64,000 nucleotides of DNA from Bdellovibrionales bacterium Ga0074137 (GCA_001464715.1 LNDT01000016.1:1-64000), one strand, 5' to 3'. Shown: positions 1 through 8,273, counted from the stretch's first letter. Notes: generated by a model from the sequence alone, not told the origin. A program made the numbers and translations.

Positions 1-77
1 CAGGCCGCCGCTCGCACCGGAAACCTGGGGGATCGACATGCAACTTGTCAGCTGAGAATTAACATTGTAGGTGGTAG

Positions 78-608
78 CAAAATTCCCGGCCGGTCATTTT
101 CGCAAGTGTCCCCCCCGTGATAGTGGGGCTCTTCGGGCTTCTCTATTTGATTCCTGTCTTGGGATCTTGGTCGCCACCGGGATTTGGCCTTCTAGCAGCC
201 TCCATTGTGCTGAGCCTTCTTTTGATTCCTCATCTGACAGTGGCCGCTTGCGAGATTTTACGATTTGAGCTGGATGAACTGACTTTGATTTCGAAAAGTC
301 TTGGTCTTAATTTACAGACGTTCATAAAACGAATCATCTGGCCCGACCGACGAGGCTCCCTTTGGAGGTCTGCAGGACTAATGAGCGGACGCGCTTTGGG
401 TGAAACGTTGGCGATCATGATGGTGGCCGGTAATGCCATTCGAATTCCAAACGATCTCTTTGATTCCGTCCGCACTATCAATTCGACTCTCGCCCTTGAA
501 ATGCCTTACGCCAGAGAGCTTCATCGCTCGGCGCTGTTCACTCTGGGCCTCATCACTTTCGCTTTAATTTTGGTTCTTCAGCGCCTTTTCAGACGAGACT
601 TTGAATGA
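78..608 (+). CDS. pstC: Phosphate-type ABC transporter permease PstC, C-terminal part
   Basis: Inner-membrane permease subunit of a PstSCAB-type importer. The readable frame begins V-P-P-V-I-V-G-L-F-G, the transmembrane segment in the middle of PstC proteins, and carries the permease EAA loop (S-K-S-L-G, then G-R-A-L-G-E-T). About 176 residues are present against a usual 300 or so, so the N-terminal half is missing. The frame is closed upstream by a TAG at 75-77, and bases 1-75 show no PstC-like sequence in any frame, so either a frameshift or a junction lies there, or the window edge hides it. A GTG at 117 is the first conventional start but lies inside a conserved segment. The stop overlaps pstA by 4 nt (ATGA). 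No PstS or PhoU is visible. Confidence 0.75.
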   Translation, partial: QNSRPVIFASVPPVIVGLFGLLYLIPVLGSWSPPGFGLLAASIVLSLLLIPHLTVAACEILRFELDELTLISKSLGLNLQTFIKRIIWPDRRGSLWRSAGLMSGRALGETLAIMMVAGNAIRIPNDLFDSVRTINSTLALEMPYARELHRSALFTLGLITFALILVLQRLFRRDFE

Positions 609-1411
609 GAGTCGCTTCCTACGCTGGGCTAAGTCTCGTACTTCTGTTTTTTGCTTTCGTTCTCATTCCGCTCTTTGATGTGCGGGAAATGCATTTTGCA
701 CTGAGCTATTTTACGGACGAAGTTGAAGTTATGGGAAGAGAGGGCGGAATTGGACCTCTGATTGTCTCGACCTTACTTGTGAATGGGCTCGCTGTGGTGA
801 TCGTGGTAATTTTAGGAACACCCGTGGCGCTCTCTCTGGTTCGACTCAAAGAACAAGGATCAAAATGGGCACCACCTTTTCAGACTTCTCTTCATCTTCT
901 GGCAGGAACTCCGTCGATAGTGTTTGGTCTGTTTGGAAACGTGCTTTTTTGCAGAATTTTGGGCTTAGGATATTCAGTCTTAGCGGGCGCTCTTACGCTG
1001 TGTTTGATGATTTTGCCGCTTTTCGTTTCGCTTCTTGAATATCCCCTTGAGACTGCGACAAAGGAGTACAAAATGTCGGCTCGATCTTTGGGAATCAGTG
1101 AAAGTACGTTCACGTTTCGAATTCTTTTTCCCTCCATGGTGACTGCCTTCAAGGCTTCCATTGTACTAGCCTGGGCACGGGCCGCCGGAGAAACGGCAGC
1201 GCTTCAATTGACCTCGGGCTATTCGACGTCTTGGCCAAATTCTTTGCTCGATTCCGGAAGAGCCTTGTCGGTTCACGTCTTTGATCTTGCCATGAACGTG
1301 ACCAACGCCGACGCTATGTCTCGAAAAGCAGCTCTGACACTTCTCATTTTAACATTCGGATTTGCAGCCATTTGTCGCTCAACAATGAAGGCAATTACAA
1401 GATGGAACTAG
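605..1411 (+). CDS. pstA: Phosphate-type ABC transporter permease PstA
   Basis: Second inner-membrane permease of the importer, 268 residues, normal length for PstA. It has an N-terminal membrane segment, further hydrophobic helices and the EAA-type cytoplasmic loop A-R-S-L-G-I-S followed by A-R-A-A-G-E-T-A-A-L, which contacts the ATPase. The ATG overlaps the pstC stop as ATGA and the end overlaps pstB by 10 nt, so the three genes are translationally coupled. Because the operon continues into arsenosugar genes, the cargo may be arsenate or an arsenic metabolite as well as phosphate; that is inference from position. Confidence 0.85.
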   Translation: MRVASYAGLSLVLLFFAFVLIPLFDVREMHFALSYFTDEVEVMGREGGIGPLIVSTLLVNGLAVVIVVILGTPVALSLVRLKEQGSKWAPPFQTSLHLLAGTPSIVFGLFGNVLFCRILGLGYSVLAGALTLCLMILPLFVSLLEYPLETATKEYKMSARSLGISESTFTFRILFPSMVTAFKASIVLAWARAAGETAALQLTSGYSTSWPNSLLDSGRALSVHVFDLAMNVTNADAMSRKAALTLLILTFGFAAICRSTMKAITRWN

Positions 1412-2175
1412 TGACCGAACCGACGGCGGATTTACGACCGCGGGCTCTTACGGTAAAAGAATTTTCAGTCAACTATGGCCAAAGGCGTGTGCTGAACCAA
1501 ATTGATTTCGACCTTCCCACAAATACCATCAGTTGTTTGCTGGGACCCTCGGGCGCCGGAAAATCAACTTTGGTACTCGCGATCGCGGGTCTCTTAGGTG
1601 ACACAGCAAGCGTGAAGGTCACTGGGAAAATTGAATTTTGTAGAGACCAAAGTCGAAAGAAAATGCCGGTCGGAATCGTCTTCCAAAAACCTCACCCCTT
1701 TCGACTTTCTATATTTGAGAACGTTGCCCTAGCTTTGCGCGAACGTGGCTATCCTAAAAATGAGATCGCTGAGCGAGTAGAAATCGCACTTCGAAAAGCT
1801 GGATTTTGGGAAGAAGCGAAAGATCGACTGAAGGAATCGGCTCATAGATTGTCCGGAGGCCAGCAACAACGACTCTGCATCGCCAGAGTCCTAGCGCTTG
1901 AGCCGTCACTGCTTCTGCTTGATGAGCCTTGCTCAAGTCTTGATCCCATCGCCACGCGTGCCATCGAAGAAACCCTTCGGAAACTTTCTGAGACAACTAC
2001 AATTTTGGTCGTCACACATAATTTAGGACAGGCAAAGAGGCTTGCTCAACATGGGATTGTTCTTTGGAGTTCGGATGAGGGTTCGACGGTTCTTGAGGCC
2101 GGCCCCGTAAAACGTCTTTTTGAGTCGGCTCAGAGCGAAACCGTAAGACACTATCTGTCGGGACAACTGGGTTGA
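1402..2175 (+). CDS. pstB: Phosphate-type ABC transporter ATP-binding protein PstB
   Basis: Cytoplasmic ATPase that powers the PstCA permease. It shows Walker A G-P-S-G-A-G-K-S-T near residue 50, the Q-loop region V-F-Q-K-P, the ABC signature L-S-G-G-Q-Q-Q-R-L, Walker B L-L-L-L-D-E-P and the H-loop V-T-H-N. The ATG at 1402 is preferred to an upstream in-frame TTG at 1372 because it gives a normal PstB N-terminus of 257 residues and a short overlap with pstA. The next gene begins 16 nt downstream with a good ribosome site (AAGGAG), so the transporter and the arsenosugar transferases look co-transcribed. Confidence 0.85.
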   Translation: MELVTEPTADLRPRALTVKEFSVNYGQRRVLNQIDFDLPTNTISCLLGPSGAGKSTLVLAIAGLLGDTASVKVTGKIEFCRDQSRKKMPVGIVFQKPHPFRLSIFENVALALRERGYPKNEIAERVEIALRKAGFWEEAKDRLKESAHRLSGGQQQRLCIARVLALEPSLLLLDEPCSSLDPIATRAIEETLRKLSETTTILVVTHNLGQAKRLAQHGIVLWSSDEGSTVLEAGPVKRLFESAQSETVRHYLSGQLG

Positions 2176-2191
2176 TCGAAAGGAGCTATCG

Positions 2192-2902
2192 ATGAGTAAA
2201 ATCAATGAAGCTTCGCTTTTAACGGTCATCATTCCCATCGGAATCGGAGATACAGCGTGGAGAGAGCTTCTTCCACTTTTAGAAAAGCTACCGAAGGCCA
2301 CTCAAATTATTTTTTCAGCGACGTCGCTTCAATTTAAAGACGAAATTGTGGGTTCGCGCCATCTTGGTCTTTTCAACGTTAAATTTATCGAAGGCCAAAA
2401 AGGACGCGCTGGCCAAATGAACCGCGCGGCCCAGGAGGCTCATGGAAAGTATCTTTGGTTCCTGCACGCTGACTCGCGGTTTGAACAAGACGCCATTGAT
2501 GTTCTCGTCGCTCGGTTGTCGGCCCATCCTGAGGCTTTTTTCTATTTCAAACTTAAATTCTCAGAATCTCAAAATCCTGTCGTGGCTCTCAATGCTCACG
2601 GTGCCAACTTAAGATCGAAATTTTTGAAAATGCCTTTTGGCGATCAAGGCTTCTGTTTCTCTCATGAACTCTTTCTTCGCCTCGGCGGTTACGACGAAAA
2701 TGCTCCTTACGGAGAAGACCATCTTCTGGTCTGGGCCGCTCGGCACGCCAAGGTTCCAATTGTCGAGCTCCCTGCGTGGATAGCGACTTCGGCCAGGAAA
2801 TACGAAGTGAATGGTTGGACGCGGACAACGCTGAAGCATGTTTGGCTTACGACTAAGCAAGCGACGCCTCAGTTCCTTCAACTTTTTCGGAGCTTCTTGT
2901 GA
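2192..2902 (+). CDS. Arsenosugar-associated family 2 glycosyltransferase (TIGR04283 type)
   Basis: GT-A fold glycosyltransferase, 236 residues, of the family first named rSAM/selenodomain-associated transferase 2 and now tied to arsenosugar biosynthesis. The N-terminus has the family 2 start T-V-I-I-P, then E-G-Q-K-G-R-A-G-Q-M-N and the acidic nucleotide-sugar motif L-H-A-D-S near residues 91-95. A C-terminal G-G-Y-D-E and Y-G-E-D-H match the acceptor-side motifs of this family. It follows pstB by 16 nt and overlaps the next transferase by 4 nt. The probable role is building the sugar or aglycone part of an arsenosugar or arsenolipid; the exact donor and acceptor are unknown. Confidence 0.85.
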   Translation: MSKINEASLLTVIIPIGIGDTAWRELLPLLEKLPKATQIIFSATSLQFKDEIVGSRHLGLFNVKFIEGQKGRAGQMNRAAQEAHGKYLWFLHADSRFEQDAIDVLVARLSAHPEAFFYFKLKFSESQNPVVALNAHGANLRSKFLKMPFGDQGFCFSHELFLRLGGYDENAPYGEDHLLVWAARHAKVPIVELPAWIATSARKYEVNGWTRTTLKHVWLTTKQATPQFLQLFRSFL

Positions 2903-3591
2903 GAATCGCGGTCGCCTGTTTTGTGAAAACTCTTGGTGTTTCTCCGGTAAAAACTCGGCTTGCTGAAGGAATCGGGCGGTCTGCTGCGGATGAAGTCTAT
3001 AAAACTTGTGTCGAATTGATCCGACAATCCTTATCGAAGGCCGCGTCGGAAAATTCTCAAGATGTTTATTTAATTCCGCATTGGGCCGTCGCAGAACAGT
3101 CAGAAATTTCCGCCACGGTGTGGTCCGATTTTCCAGTTGTTTACCAAGGCGAACAGGGATTGGGCCATCGCTTAAAACGTGTCTATGAGAATTTGAGTCA
3201 GAAGTTTGACGGCGTTGTTTTGATTGGTGCCGACTGCCCGCTGCTGAGCCCTGATAAGATTAAAGCCGCAGCCCAGAAAGTGGCGATGTCCGACAATCAC
3301 ATTCTTGGTCCCACAGACGACGGTGGTTATTATCTTTTCGGATCTCGTTTTCCGGTCGACGCTCAGAACGATAACCCCAGCGTTTGGCTAAATGTTCCTT
3401 ACAGCGCGCCCGACACTTCGGAAAAATTCATCGGGGCGCTCTCACTGAAGCGTCCCGTAAGCCGGTTAGAAACTCTTTTTGATCTTGATACGAAATCTGA
3501 TCTCGAGCGGCTGTTGCGACTAGCCACTAAAGACGTCTCTCCCTGGGAGAAAGACGTCCTCATTGCTATGAGAGCTCGGCTTAAGTTGTAG
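2899..3591 (+). CDS. Arsenosugar-associated nucleotidyl/glycosyltransferase-like protein (TIGR04282, DUF2064)
   Basis: 230-residue GT-A-like protein of the family named rSAM/selenodomain-associated transferase 1. It begins at a GTG overlapping the previous stop (GTGA) and shows the family signatures V-K-T-R-L-A near residue 17, G-A-D-C-P-L-L near 110 and G-P-T-D-D-G-G-Y-Y-L near 137. These proteins normally sit beside the transferase just upstream and beside ArsS, as here. The 3-prime end overlaps the end of arsS by 11 bp, so the two operons converge. Biochemical activity has not been assigned from sequence. Confidence 0.85.
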   Translation: MRIAVACFVKTLGVSPVKTRLAEGIGRSAADEVYKTCVELIRQSLSKAASENSQDVYLIPHWAVAEQSEISATVWSDFPVVYQGEQGLGHRLKRVYENLSQKFDGVVLIGADCPLLSPDKIKAAAQKVAMSDNHILGPTDDGGYYLFGSRFPVDAQNDNPSVWLNVPYSAPDTSEKFIGALSLKRPVSRLETLFDLDTKSDLERLLRLATKDVSPWEKDVLIAMRARLKL

Positions 3592-4663
3592 CGCCGCCGC
3601 AGCTCGACCCTGCGCCCGCCGTACATCCAAAGCAATGCTGATCAACAATGATGGATCTCGACTTCATCGCATTCAAATCCCAGTCTTTTAAGTGCTTGCC
3701 ATTGGGTGTGGCCACTTTCAGATCTAGCATTTGATTAAAGTCGCAATCGTACAAAGACCCATCCCAACCAACAGAAATGGTATTTCGACACATGACATTG
3801 CTCGCGGCGACGGGGTTGTAGGCTGAGACCAAACGCTCCATGTAGTCTTCCAAATTATCGCTTTCGATCAAGTACTCGAGGTACCGAGAGACCGGTAAGT
3901 TTGTAATCGTAAAGAGACTATTGAATTCAATCCCGAAGGAAGCTTTGAGTTCACGCTTATACTCACGCTCAAGCCCGACTTGGTCGCCTGGCAAAAAAGC
4001 TCCGACCGGATTGTAGACAAGATTTAAAATGAGACCCGTTTCCGGCTTCCCAAAACCGACCTCATTCAACATCTTAAGGGCTTGGATGGATTTTTCGAAA
4101 ACTCCATCCCCTCTTTGACGATCGGTTGCACTTTTCTCATAGAAAGGAAGTGATGAGACAACCTGAACGCGGTGTTTTGCAAAAAACTGCGGAAGATCAT
4201 TGTAGGACTTGTTGGCTAAAATAATTGTGAGGTTGCAGCGAACAATGACCTCGCGGCCAAGGTTTCTTATCTCTTCAACAAACCAACGAAAGTTTGGATT
4301 CATCTCGGGCGCCCCGCCCGTCAGGTCAACCGTCGTAAAACTTGGCGTCGCTCGAAGCACATCCAGACAAAGACTCATTGTTTCTTTGGTCATGATTTCA
4401 CGGCGATCGGGACCCGCATCAACGTGACAATGCTTGCAAACTTGATTGCACATCTTGCCGACGTTCACTTGAAAGATCTGAAGTTCGGTGGGTGCCAGCG
4501 GAAAGAGATTTGATTCACGAAGCTTCGCGGAAAAACGCGGCATCTGCCGAAGCGTCTCCGACGAACCGGCCAGGTGAGATATCTGCTCGGTCGCCTCTGA
4601 AAGGCGGTTCCCGCGCGAGAGAAGCGATTTTGTCGCCTTTGAAGACGCAGATTGAAATGCCAT
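3581..4663 (-). CDS. arsS: Arsenosugar biosynthesis radical SAM protein ArsS (DUF3641)
   Basis: Radical SAM enzyme believed to add the 5-deoxyadenosyl group to dimethylarsenite, giving the nucleoside precursor of arsenosugars. The cluster-binding C-x3-C-x2-C is at C72, C76 and C79, followed by H-V-D-A-G-P-D, and the glycine-rich L-T-G-G-A-P-E-M motif comes next. The C-terminal DUF3641 end is Cys-rich (C-F-G-C, then S-S-C-G-G). In some relatives a cysteine of this tail is selenocysteine; here cysteines are used. The first 40 residues are poorly typical and a start at the later Met (M-P-R-F) is possible. It is the last gene of an operon after the CMD protein (11-nt gap). Confidence 0.9.
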   Translation of the reverse strand: MAFQSASSKATKSLLSRGNRLSEATEQISHLAGSSETLRQMPRFSAKLRESNLFPLAPTELQIFQVNVGKMCNQVCKHCHVDAGPDRREIMTKETMSLCLDVLRATPSFTTVDLTGGAPEMNPNFRWFVEEIRNLGREVIVRCNLTIILANKSYNDLPQFFAKHRVQVVSSLPFYEKSATDRQRGDGVFEKSIQALKMLNEVGFGKPETGLILNLVYNPVGAFLPGDQVGLEREYKRELKASFGIEFNSLFTITNLPVSRYLEYLIESDNLEDYMERLVSAYNPVAASNVMCRNTISVGWDGSLYDCDFNQMLDLKVATPNGKHLKDWDLNAMKSRSIIVDQHCFGCTAGAGSSCGGATT

Positions 4664-4674
4664 CAGGGACCGCC

Positions 4675-5007
4675 TTACATCGAGAGTTTTTTAACTTTGT
4701 TCATCATCTGCACACCGTGCACGAGAGCGGCCCCACCGCGAATGGCCGCAGCTACATGAACGGCCTCCATCATCTGTTCGGGCGTGGAACCCTTTTCAAG
4801 ATTATCACTGGCGAAGGCATCGATGCAGTAGGGACACTGAATCGCATGGGCCACACCAAGAGCGATCAAAGATTTTTCTCGTGCAGTCAAAGCGCCGTCC
4901 TTCAGCGTTTCACCGTAGTAATCAAAAAACTTTTTAGCAGCGTCTTCGCCAAATTCTGCAATTTGGCCAAACTTCTTTAGATCACCCGAGTCGTAGTAAT
5001 TAGCCAT
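4675..5007 (-). CDS. Arsenosugar-associated peroxidase-like protein (CMD/AhpD fold)
   Basis: 110-residue all-alpha protein of the carboxymuconolactone decarboxylase/AhpD superfamily. It has the redox pair C-P-Y-C at C58 and C61 inside the usual E-K-S-L-I-A-L-G-V-A-H helix-turn. The family version that travels with ArsS and ArsM is annotated as an arsenosugar-linked peroxidase-like protein. It lies between the nucleoside hydrolase (23-nt gap) and arsS (11-nt gap) on the same strand. A disulfide reductase or thiol-transfer role towards arsenic intermediates is plausible but unproven. Confidence 0.85.
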   Translation of the reverse strand: MANYYDSGDLKKFGQIAEFGEDAAKKFFDYYGETLKDGALTAREKSLIALGVAHAIQCPYCIDAFASDNLEKGSTPEQMMEAVHVAAAIRGGAALVHGVQMMNKVKKLSM

Positions 5008-5030
5008 GGTCCACCGTTTTCCATTAAGAG

Positions 5031-5885
5031 TTAATGCCGAGATCCAACGTCTTTTAAGCTGAGGAGCGACTGCCGAAATTCGGCGCGCACTTTCTCAATA
5101 TCAAAATCAACCACAACTTGGACGGGGCGACCTGATCCGTAAGACACGACGCCTCGAGAGTCGACCGTAACAAGCCGTTCTTCAATCGAAAAAAGCAGAG
5201 GATGAGTTAAATGAATCGCCATCAGTACATCCCACGCGATAATCGACGGGCGAAAATAAAGTCGTCTATTGCGCTGAAACCACCGAGCCGCATGGCCCAT
5301 CACCCAATCTGTCGACGCACCGTCGCCCAGCATTATATCGGAGCGCCTCAGTCGAAATTTTTTCGCCACATCCAGTGGAAAGATAAGCAGTGGAAGACCC
5401 GAGCTAAAGACTTCCCGAGTCGCTTCGCGGTCCTTCGTTAAATTGTACTCAAACGGCCAAATTGGGGGCCACTTTCCACGCGAACTTATATTTGTCCCCA
5501 TCAACCGAACGCAGCGGATTCGCGGGCGCTTGTCGGCCGCTGAAAGGCTCAAAAAATTTGCCAAATTTGTAAGCGGTCCGAGCTCAAGGACCTCGACTTC
5601 GGTCGAAGGCTCCAGCGAAGCGAAGTATTGCTGGTAGGGATTGACTCGGTCGTTCGGTGATCCGGCCCCCATTTCCATCCGACCGGAAAATCTAAACGCC
5701 TGAAAGAGCGCATTTGAATTTTTCATGGACTGCATCGCCGTGGTGTTCCCGAAAACCGAGAAGAGCCCGTGGAATATGACGTTCCGAGCAAGAAGGTGCA
5801 AAAAAGCGAGACCGTCGTCGACATCTCCCGACCGTGATCCCATGGCATTGTCGCTACTTAATATGTATTTTGTTAATTGCACCAC
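5031..5885 (-). CDS. Nucleoside hydrolase (IUNH family)
   Basis: Predicted N-glycosidase of the inosine-uridine nucleoside hydrolase family, 284 residues. The N-terminal calcium-binding region reads S-D-N-A-M-G-S-R-S-G-D-V-D-D-G, the form used by a divergent subgroup, and L-G-P-L-T-N-L-A near residue 102 and F-E-Y-N-L-T-K-D near 148 are family hallmarks. It opens the operon hydrolase-CMD-arsS. ArsS chemistry leaves an adenine-bearing arsenic nucleoside, so an enzyme that removes the base would be the logical next step. A GTG at 5885 or 5882 is the start; no strong ribosome site is seen, so the start is uncertain. Confidence 0.85.
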   Translation of the reverse strand: MVQLTKYILSSDNAMGSRSGDVDDGLAFLHLLARNVIFHGLFSVFGNTTAMQSMKNSNALFQAFRFSGRMEMGAGSPNDRVNPYQQYFASLEPSTEVEVLELGPLTNLANFLSLSAADKRPRIRCVRLMGTNISSRGKWPPIWPFEYNLTKDREATREVFSSGLPLLIFPLDVAKKFRLRRSDIMLGDGASTDWVMGHAARWFQRNRRLYFRPSIIAWDVLMAIHLTHPLLFSIEERLVTVDSRGVVSYGSGRPVQVVVDFDIEKVRAEFRQSLLSLKDVGSRH

Positions 5886-6032
5886 GACCGAAGCTAATCG
5901 AAGAACGTCTTTTTGTTCAAGGCAGTCTTTCTGCCTCGAATTATTTTAAATTCAAATTTTGACTTCAAGTATGTTCTTCGGTCTCATCTCAGTCACACCT
6001 TGTTTCTACGTTCTCACGAAGGAGACGCTGCG

Positions 6033-6989
6033 ATGGCACAGTCTTACGATCAAAATCAGTCTGCGGAAGTCACAGATATCTGGAGCGAAGTTCCGGAGAT
6101 GGGCTATATGGGCCCCGAAGAAATCAAGGCGTGGGAACCGTATCCGGCACTTCGGCAGAATGAGCAAAGCCTGCATCGCGCCGAACAGAGAATGAAAGAT
6201 ATTAAAGAATGGTCTCCGCATCAGCTTCTCGGTCGTCGCTGGCCAATCGCTTGCGTCGCTTTAGAAATTACTCAGCGGTGTAACCTCGACTGCACACTCT
6301 GCTATCTGTCAGAGCGATCCGAGGAAGTTAAAGACATCCCGCTTGAGGAAGTTTACCGGCGCATCGATATGATTCATCAGCATTACGGAGACAACACCGA
6401 CGTTCAGGTCACTGGCGGGGATCCGACGCTCCGTAAGCGTGAAGAGCTTATGTTGATCATCCGACGAATTCGAAGCCTCAATATGCGGCCTTCGCTTTTC
6501 ACAAACGGCATCAAGTGCACTCGCGATCTTATTGTTGAAATGATCGACGCGGGTCTTGTCGACATCGCCTTTCATGTCGACACAACTCAAGAACGAAAAG
6601 GTTATACTGACGAAAAGTCGCTCAATAAAATTCGCCTCGATTACATCGATCGCGCCAGAGGACTGCCGGTCTCGATTTTCTTTAATACGACAGTTCACGC
6701 AGGGAATTTTGACGAGATTCCCGATGTCGTAAAGTTTTTTAGTCAGCATACTGACGTCGTGCGATTAGCCTCATTTCAGCTCCAGGCCGACACGGGCCGC
6801 GGCGTCTTACGCGAGCGAAAATTTCTAATTAATCCAGACACAGTGTCAGAGCAGATCGAAAAAGGAGTCGGCACCAAATTATCATTTGATGTTCCCCTGG
6901 TCGGACACCCTAAGTGCAATCGGTATGCAATGGCCCTTGAAGTGAACGGTCGCATGTTCGATATGTTTGATGAAAAAGAATTCGTTTGA
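6033..6989 (+). CDS. Radical SAM protein, main part, ended by an in-frame TGA
   Basis: Radical SAM enzyme of unassigned reaction. The start at 6033 follows AAGGAG by 8 nt, rejecting the longer upstream frame. C-N-L-D-C-T-L-C supplies the cluster cysteines C83, C87 and C90, and V-T-G-G-D-P-T is the SAM-binding glycine motif. The frame stops at TGA 6987-6989 after E-K-E-F-V, but the same frame then continues for 160 codons with family-like sequence to 7472. Full length would be about 479 residues. It is divergent from the arsenosugar operon and lies 3 nt ahead of the DUF547 gene. The TGA may be a CGA-to-TGA nonsense change (CGA is a common Arg codon here), a sequence error or, less likely, a recoded codon. 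Confidence 0.8.
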   Translation: MAQSYDQNQSAEVTDIWSEVPEMGYMGPEEIKAWEPYPALRQNEQSLHRAEQRMKDIKEWSPHQLLGRRWPIACVALEITQRCNLDCTLCYLSERSEEVKDIPLEEVYRRIDMIHQHYGDNTDVQVTGGDPTLRKREELMLIIRRIRSLNMRPSLFTNGIKCTRDLIVEMIDAGLVDIAFHVDTTQERKGYTDEKSLNKIRLDYIDRARGLPVSIFFNTTVHAGNFDEIPDVVKFFSQHTDVVRLASFQLQADTGRGVLRERKFLINPDTVSEQIEKGVGTKLSFDVPLVGHPKCNRYAMALEVNGRMFDMFDEKEFV

Positions 6990-7472
6990 AATGTCTTTGT
7001 TCAGACAGCGCAAAGTAAGTTCGACCGCAATAAACCTGTAAAAGCTGTGCTTTCGCTTTTCTCCGGAATTGCTGCGAATCCAAAGCTCGCCGCTAAAGGA
7101 ACGCGCTGGTTGGCACGCAAAGCTTGGAACGCGAGAACCGAGCTGGTGCAATCGGGTTTCCGCGCACGCAAACTTTCGTTCTTTATCCATAACTTCATGG
7201 ACGCTCAAAAACTTGACCGAGACCGATGCCATGGTTGTGTTTTTATGACGATGACGCCCGATGGACCGGTCTCTATGTGCGTTCACAACGCTAAACGTGA
7301 TGATTTCATTTTGCGACCTCTCAAAGTAAAAACCCAAGATGGCGAAAAAATTTGGAATCCTTTGACAGGACAGCTTGCCTCTACGGAAGCAGAGGCTGCA
7401 GCTGGAAAAGTTCGACCGGCACCGAAGAAAGGTCGCGCGAAAGAGAGCCTCCAGACAAGTGAATCGACTTAA
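6990..7472 (+). pseudogene. C-terminal part of the radical SAM protein, downstream of the TGA
   Basis: This stretch is in the same frame as 6033-6989 and is separated from it only by the TGA codon. It reads through a basic helical region into K-L-S-F-F-I-H-N-F-M-D, C-H-G-C-V-F-M-T-M and S-M-C-V-H-N-A-K-R-D-D, a cysteine-bearing end that belongs with this radical SAM family rather than forming a protein of its own. If translated separately the only conventional starts are a GTG at 7044 region and later ones, with no good ribosome site. The last 30 residues are Lys/Glu-rich. It stops 3 nt before the DUF547 gene. Confidence 0.65.
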
Positions 7473-7475
7473 ATC

Positions 7476-8273
7476 ATGTTGAAGCATTGGGTGGTTACGG
7501 CTCGTCTATTTTTCATCGGCAGCACGGTCGCCATTTTCGCTGGATGCGCGACGCAGATCAAAATGCCAGACGCTTCGAAGGTAGCGAATCTCGATCCCAT
7601 GAAGTCATGGTCTGAGGTTCTTAAAGAATCCGTAGATGCCGACGGCTCCGTCGACTTCCACAATCTCGACCGAGACCCTCGGAAGCTGGAAGCTTACGTG
7701 CACTTTGTCGCAACAAACGGCCCAAAACTTACGCCAGAAAAATTTAGTACGCCGGAACTTCGCTTGGCTCACTACATCAACGCCTACAACGCGCTTTCAA
7801 TGTACACGGTTCTGGCGAAGAAGATTCCCGAGACGAATGCTGGATTTAAGAAAGTTAGTTTTTTCTACCTTCAAAAACTAGTGGTCGATGGCGAACGGAT
7901 GTCGCTGGCTGGCTTTGAAAATGACATCATTCGAAAACTTGGCGAACCGCGGATTCATTTTGCGCTTAATTGCATGGCGGTCAGCTGTCCCCGCCTCCCG
8001 CGAATTCCGTTCACTGCCGAAACGCTGGACTCCCAGCTGGAACAAGAAACAAAGTTTTTCTTTTCTGAGGAAAGAAATCTACGAATTGATCCAGCTTCGA
8101 AGACAGTTTTCACCACTGAAATACTGGATTTTTTCCCCGAAGATTTTTTGGCAAAATCACCAACTCTTCAGGACTACATTTCGCAGTACGCGCCGAAGCC
8201 CATCCCCGCTGATTACAAAATCAAGTTCATCGACTACGATTGGACGATCAACTCGCAAAATAGAAAGAAATAA
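7476..8273 (+). CDS. DUF547 lipoprotein
   Basis: 265-residue exported protein with a lipoprotein signal (hydrophobic run ending I-F-A-G-C-A near residue 24). The mature part matches DUF547: A-H-Y-I-N-A-Y-N-A-L near residue 108, H-F-A-L-N-C-M-A-V-S-C-P near 173, and a C-terminal E-I-L-D-F-F-P-E-D-F. DUF547 resembles the papain/transglutaminase-like fold, but its activity is not known. Its close coupling to the radical SAM gene (3-nt gap) and its presence in several arsenosugar-type clusters suggest a shared pathway. It converges with the chalcone-isomerase-like gene. Confidence 0.85.
   Translation: MLKHWVVTARLFFIGSTVAIFAGCATQIKMPDASKVANLDPMKSWSEVLKESVDADGSVDFHNLDRDPRKLEAYVHFVATNGPKLTPEKFSTPELRLAHYINAYNALSMYTVLAKKIPETNAGFKKVSFFYLQKLVVDGERMSLAGFENDIIRKLGEPRIHFALNCMAVSCPRLPRIPFTAETLDSQLEQETKFFFSEERNLRIDPASKTVFTTEILDFFPEDFLAKSPTLQDYISQYAPKPIPADYKIKFIDYDWTINSQNRKK

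Noticed and set aside
5913-6032. Upstream extension of the first radical SAM gene
   Set aside because: Untypical composition and no ribosome site, while AAGGAG stands 8 nt before the ATG at 6033.
6987-7007. Selenocysteine reading of the TGA with the following short stem-loop as SECIS
   Set aside because: The stem is only 5 bp, begins 3 nt after the TGA and lacks a conserved loop; no selenocysteine genes are in the window. Kept only as a low-probability alternative in the findings.
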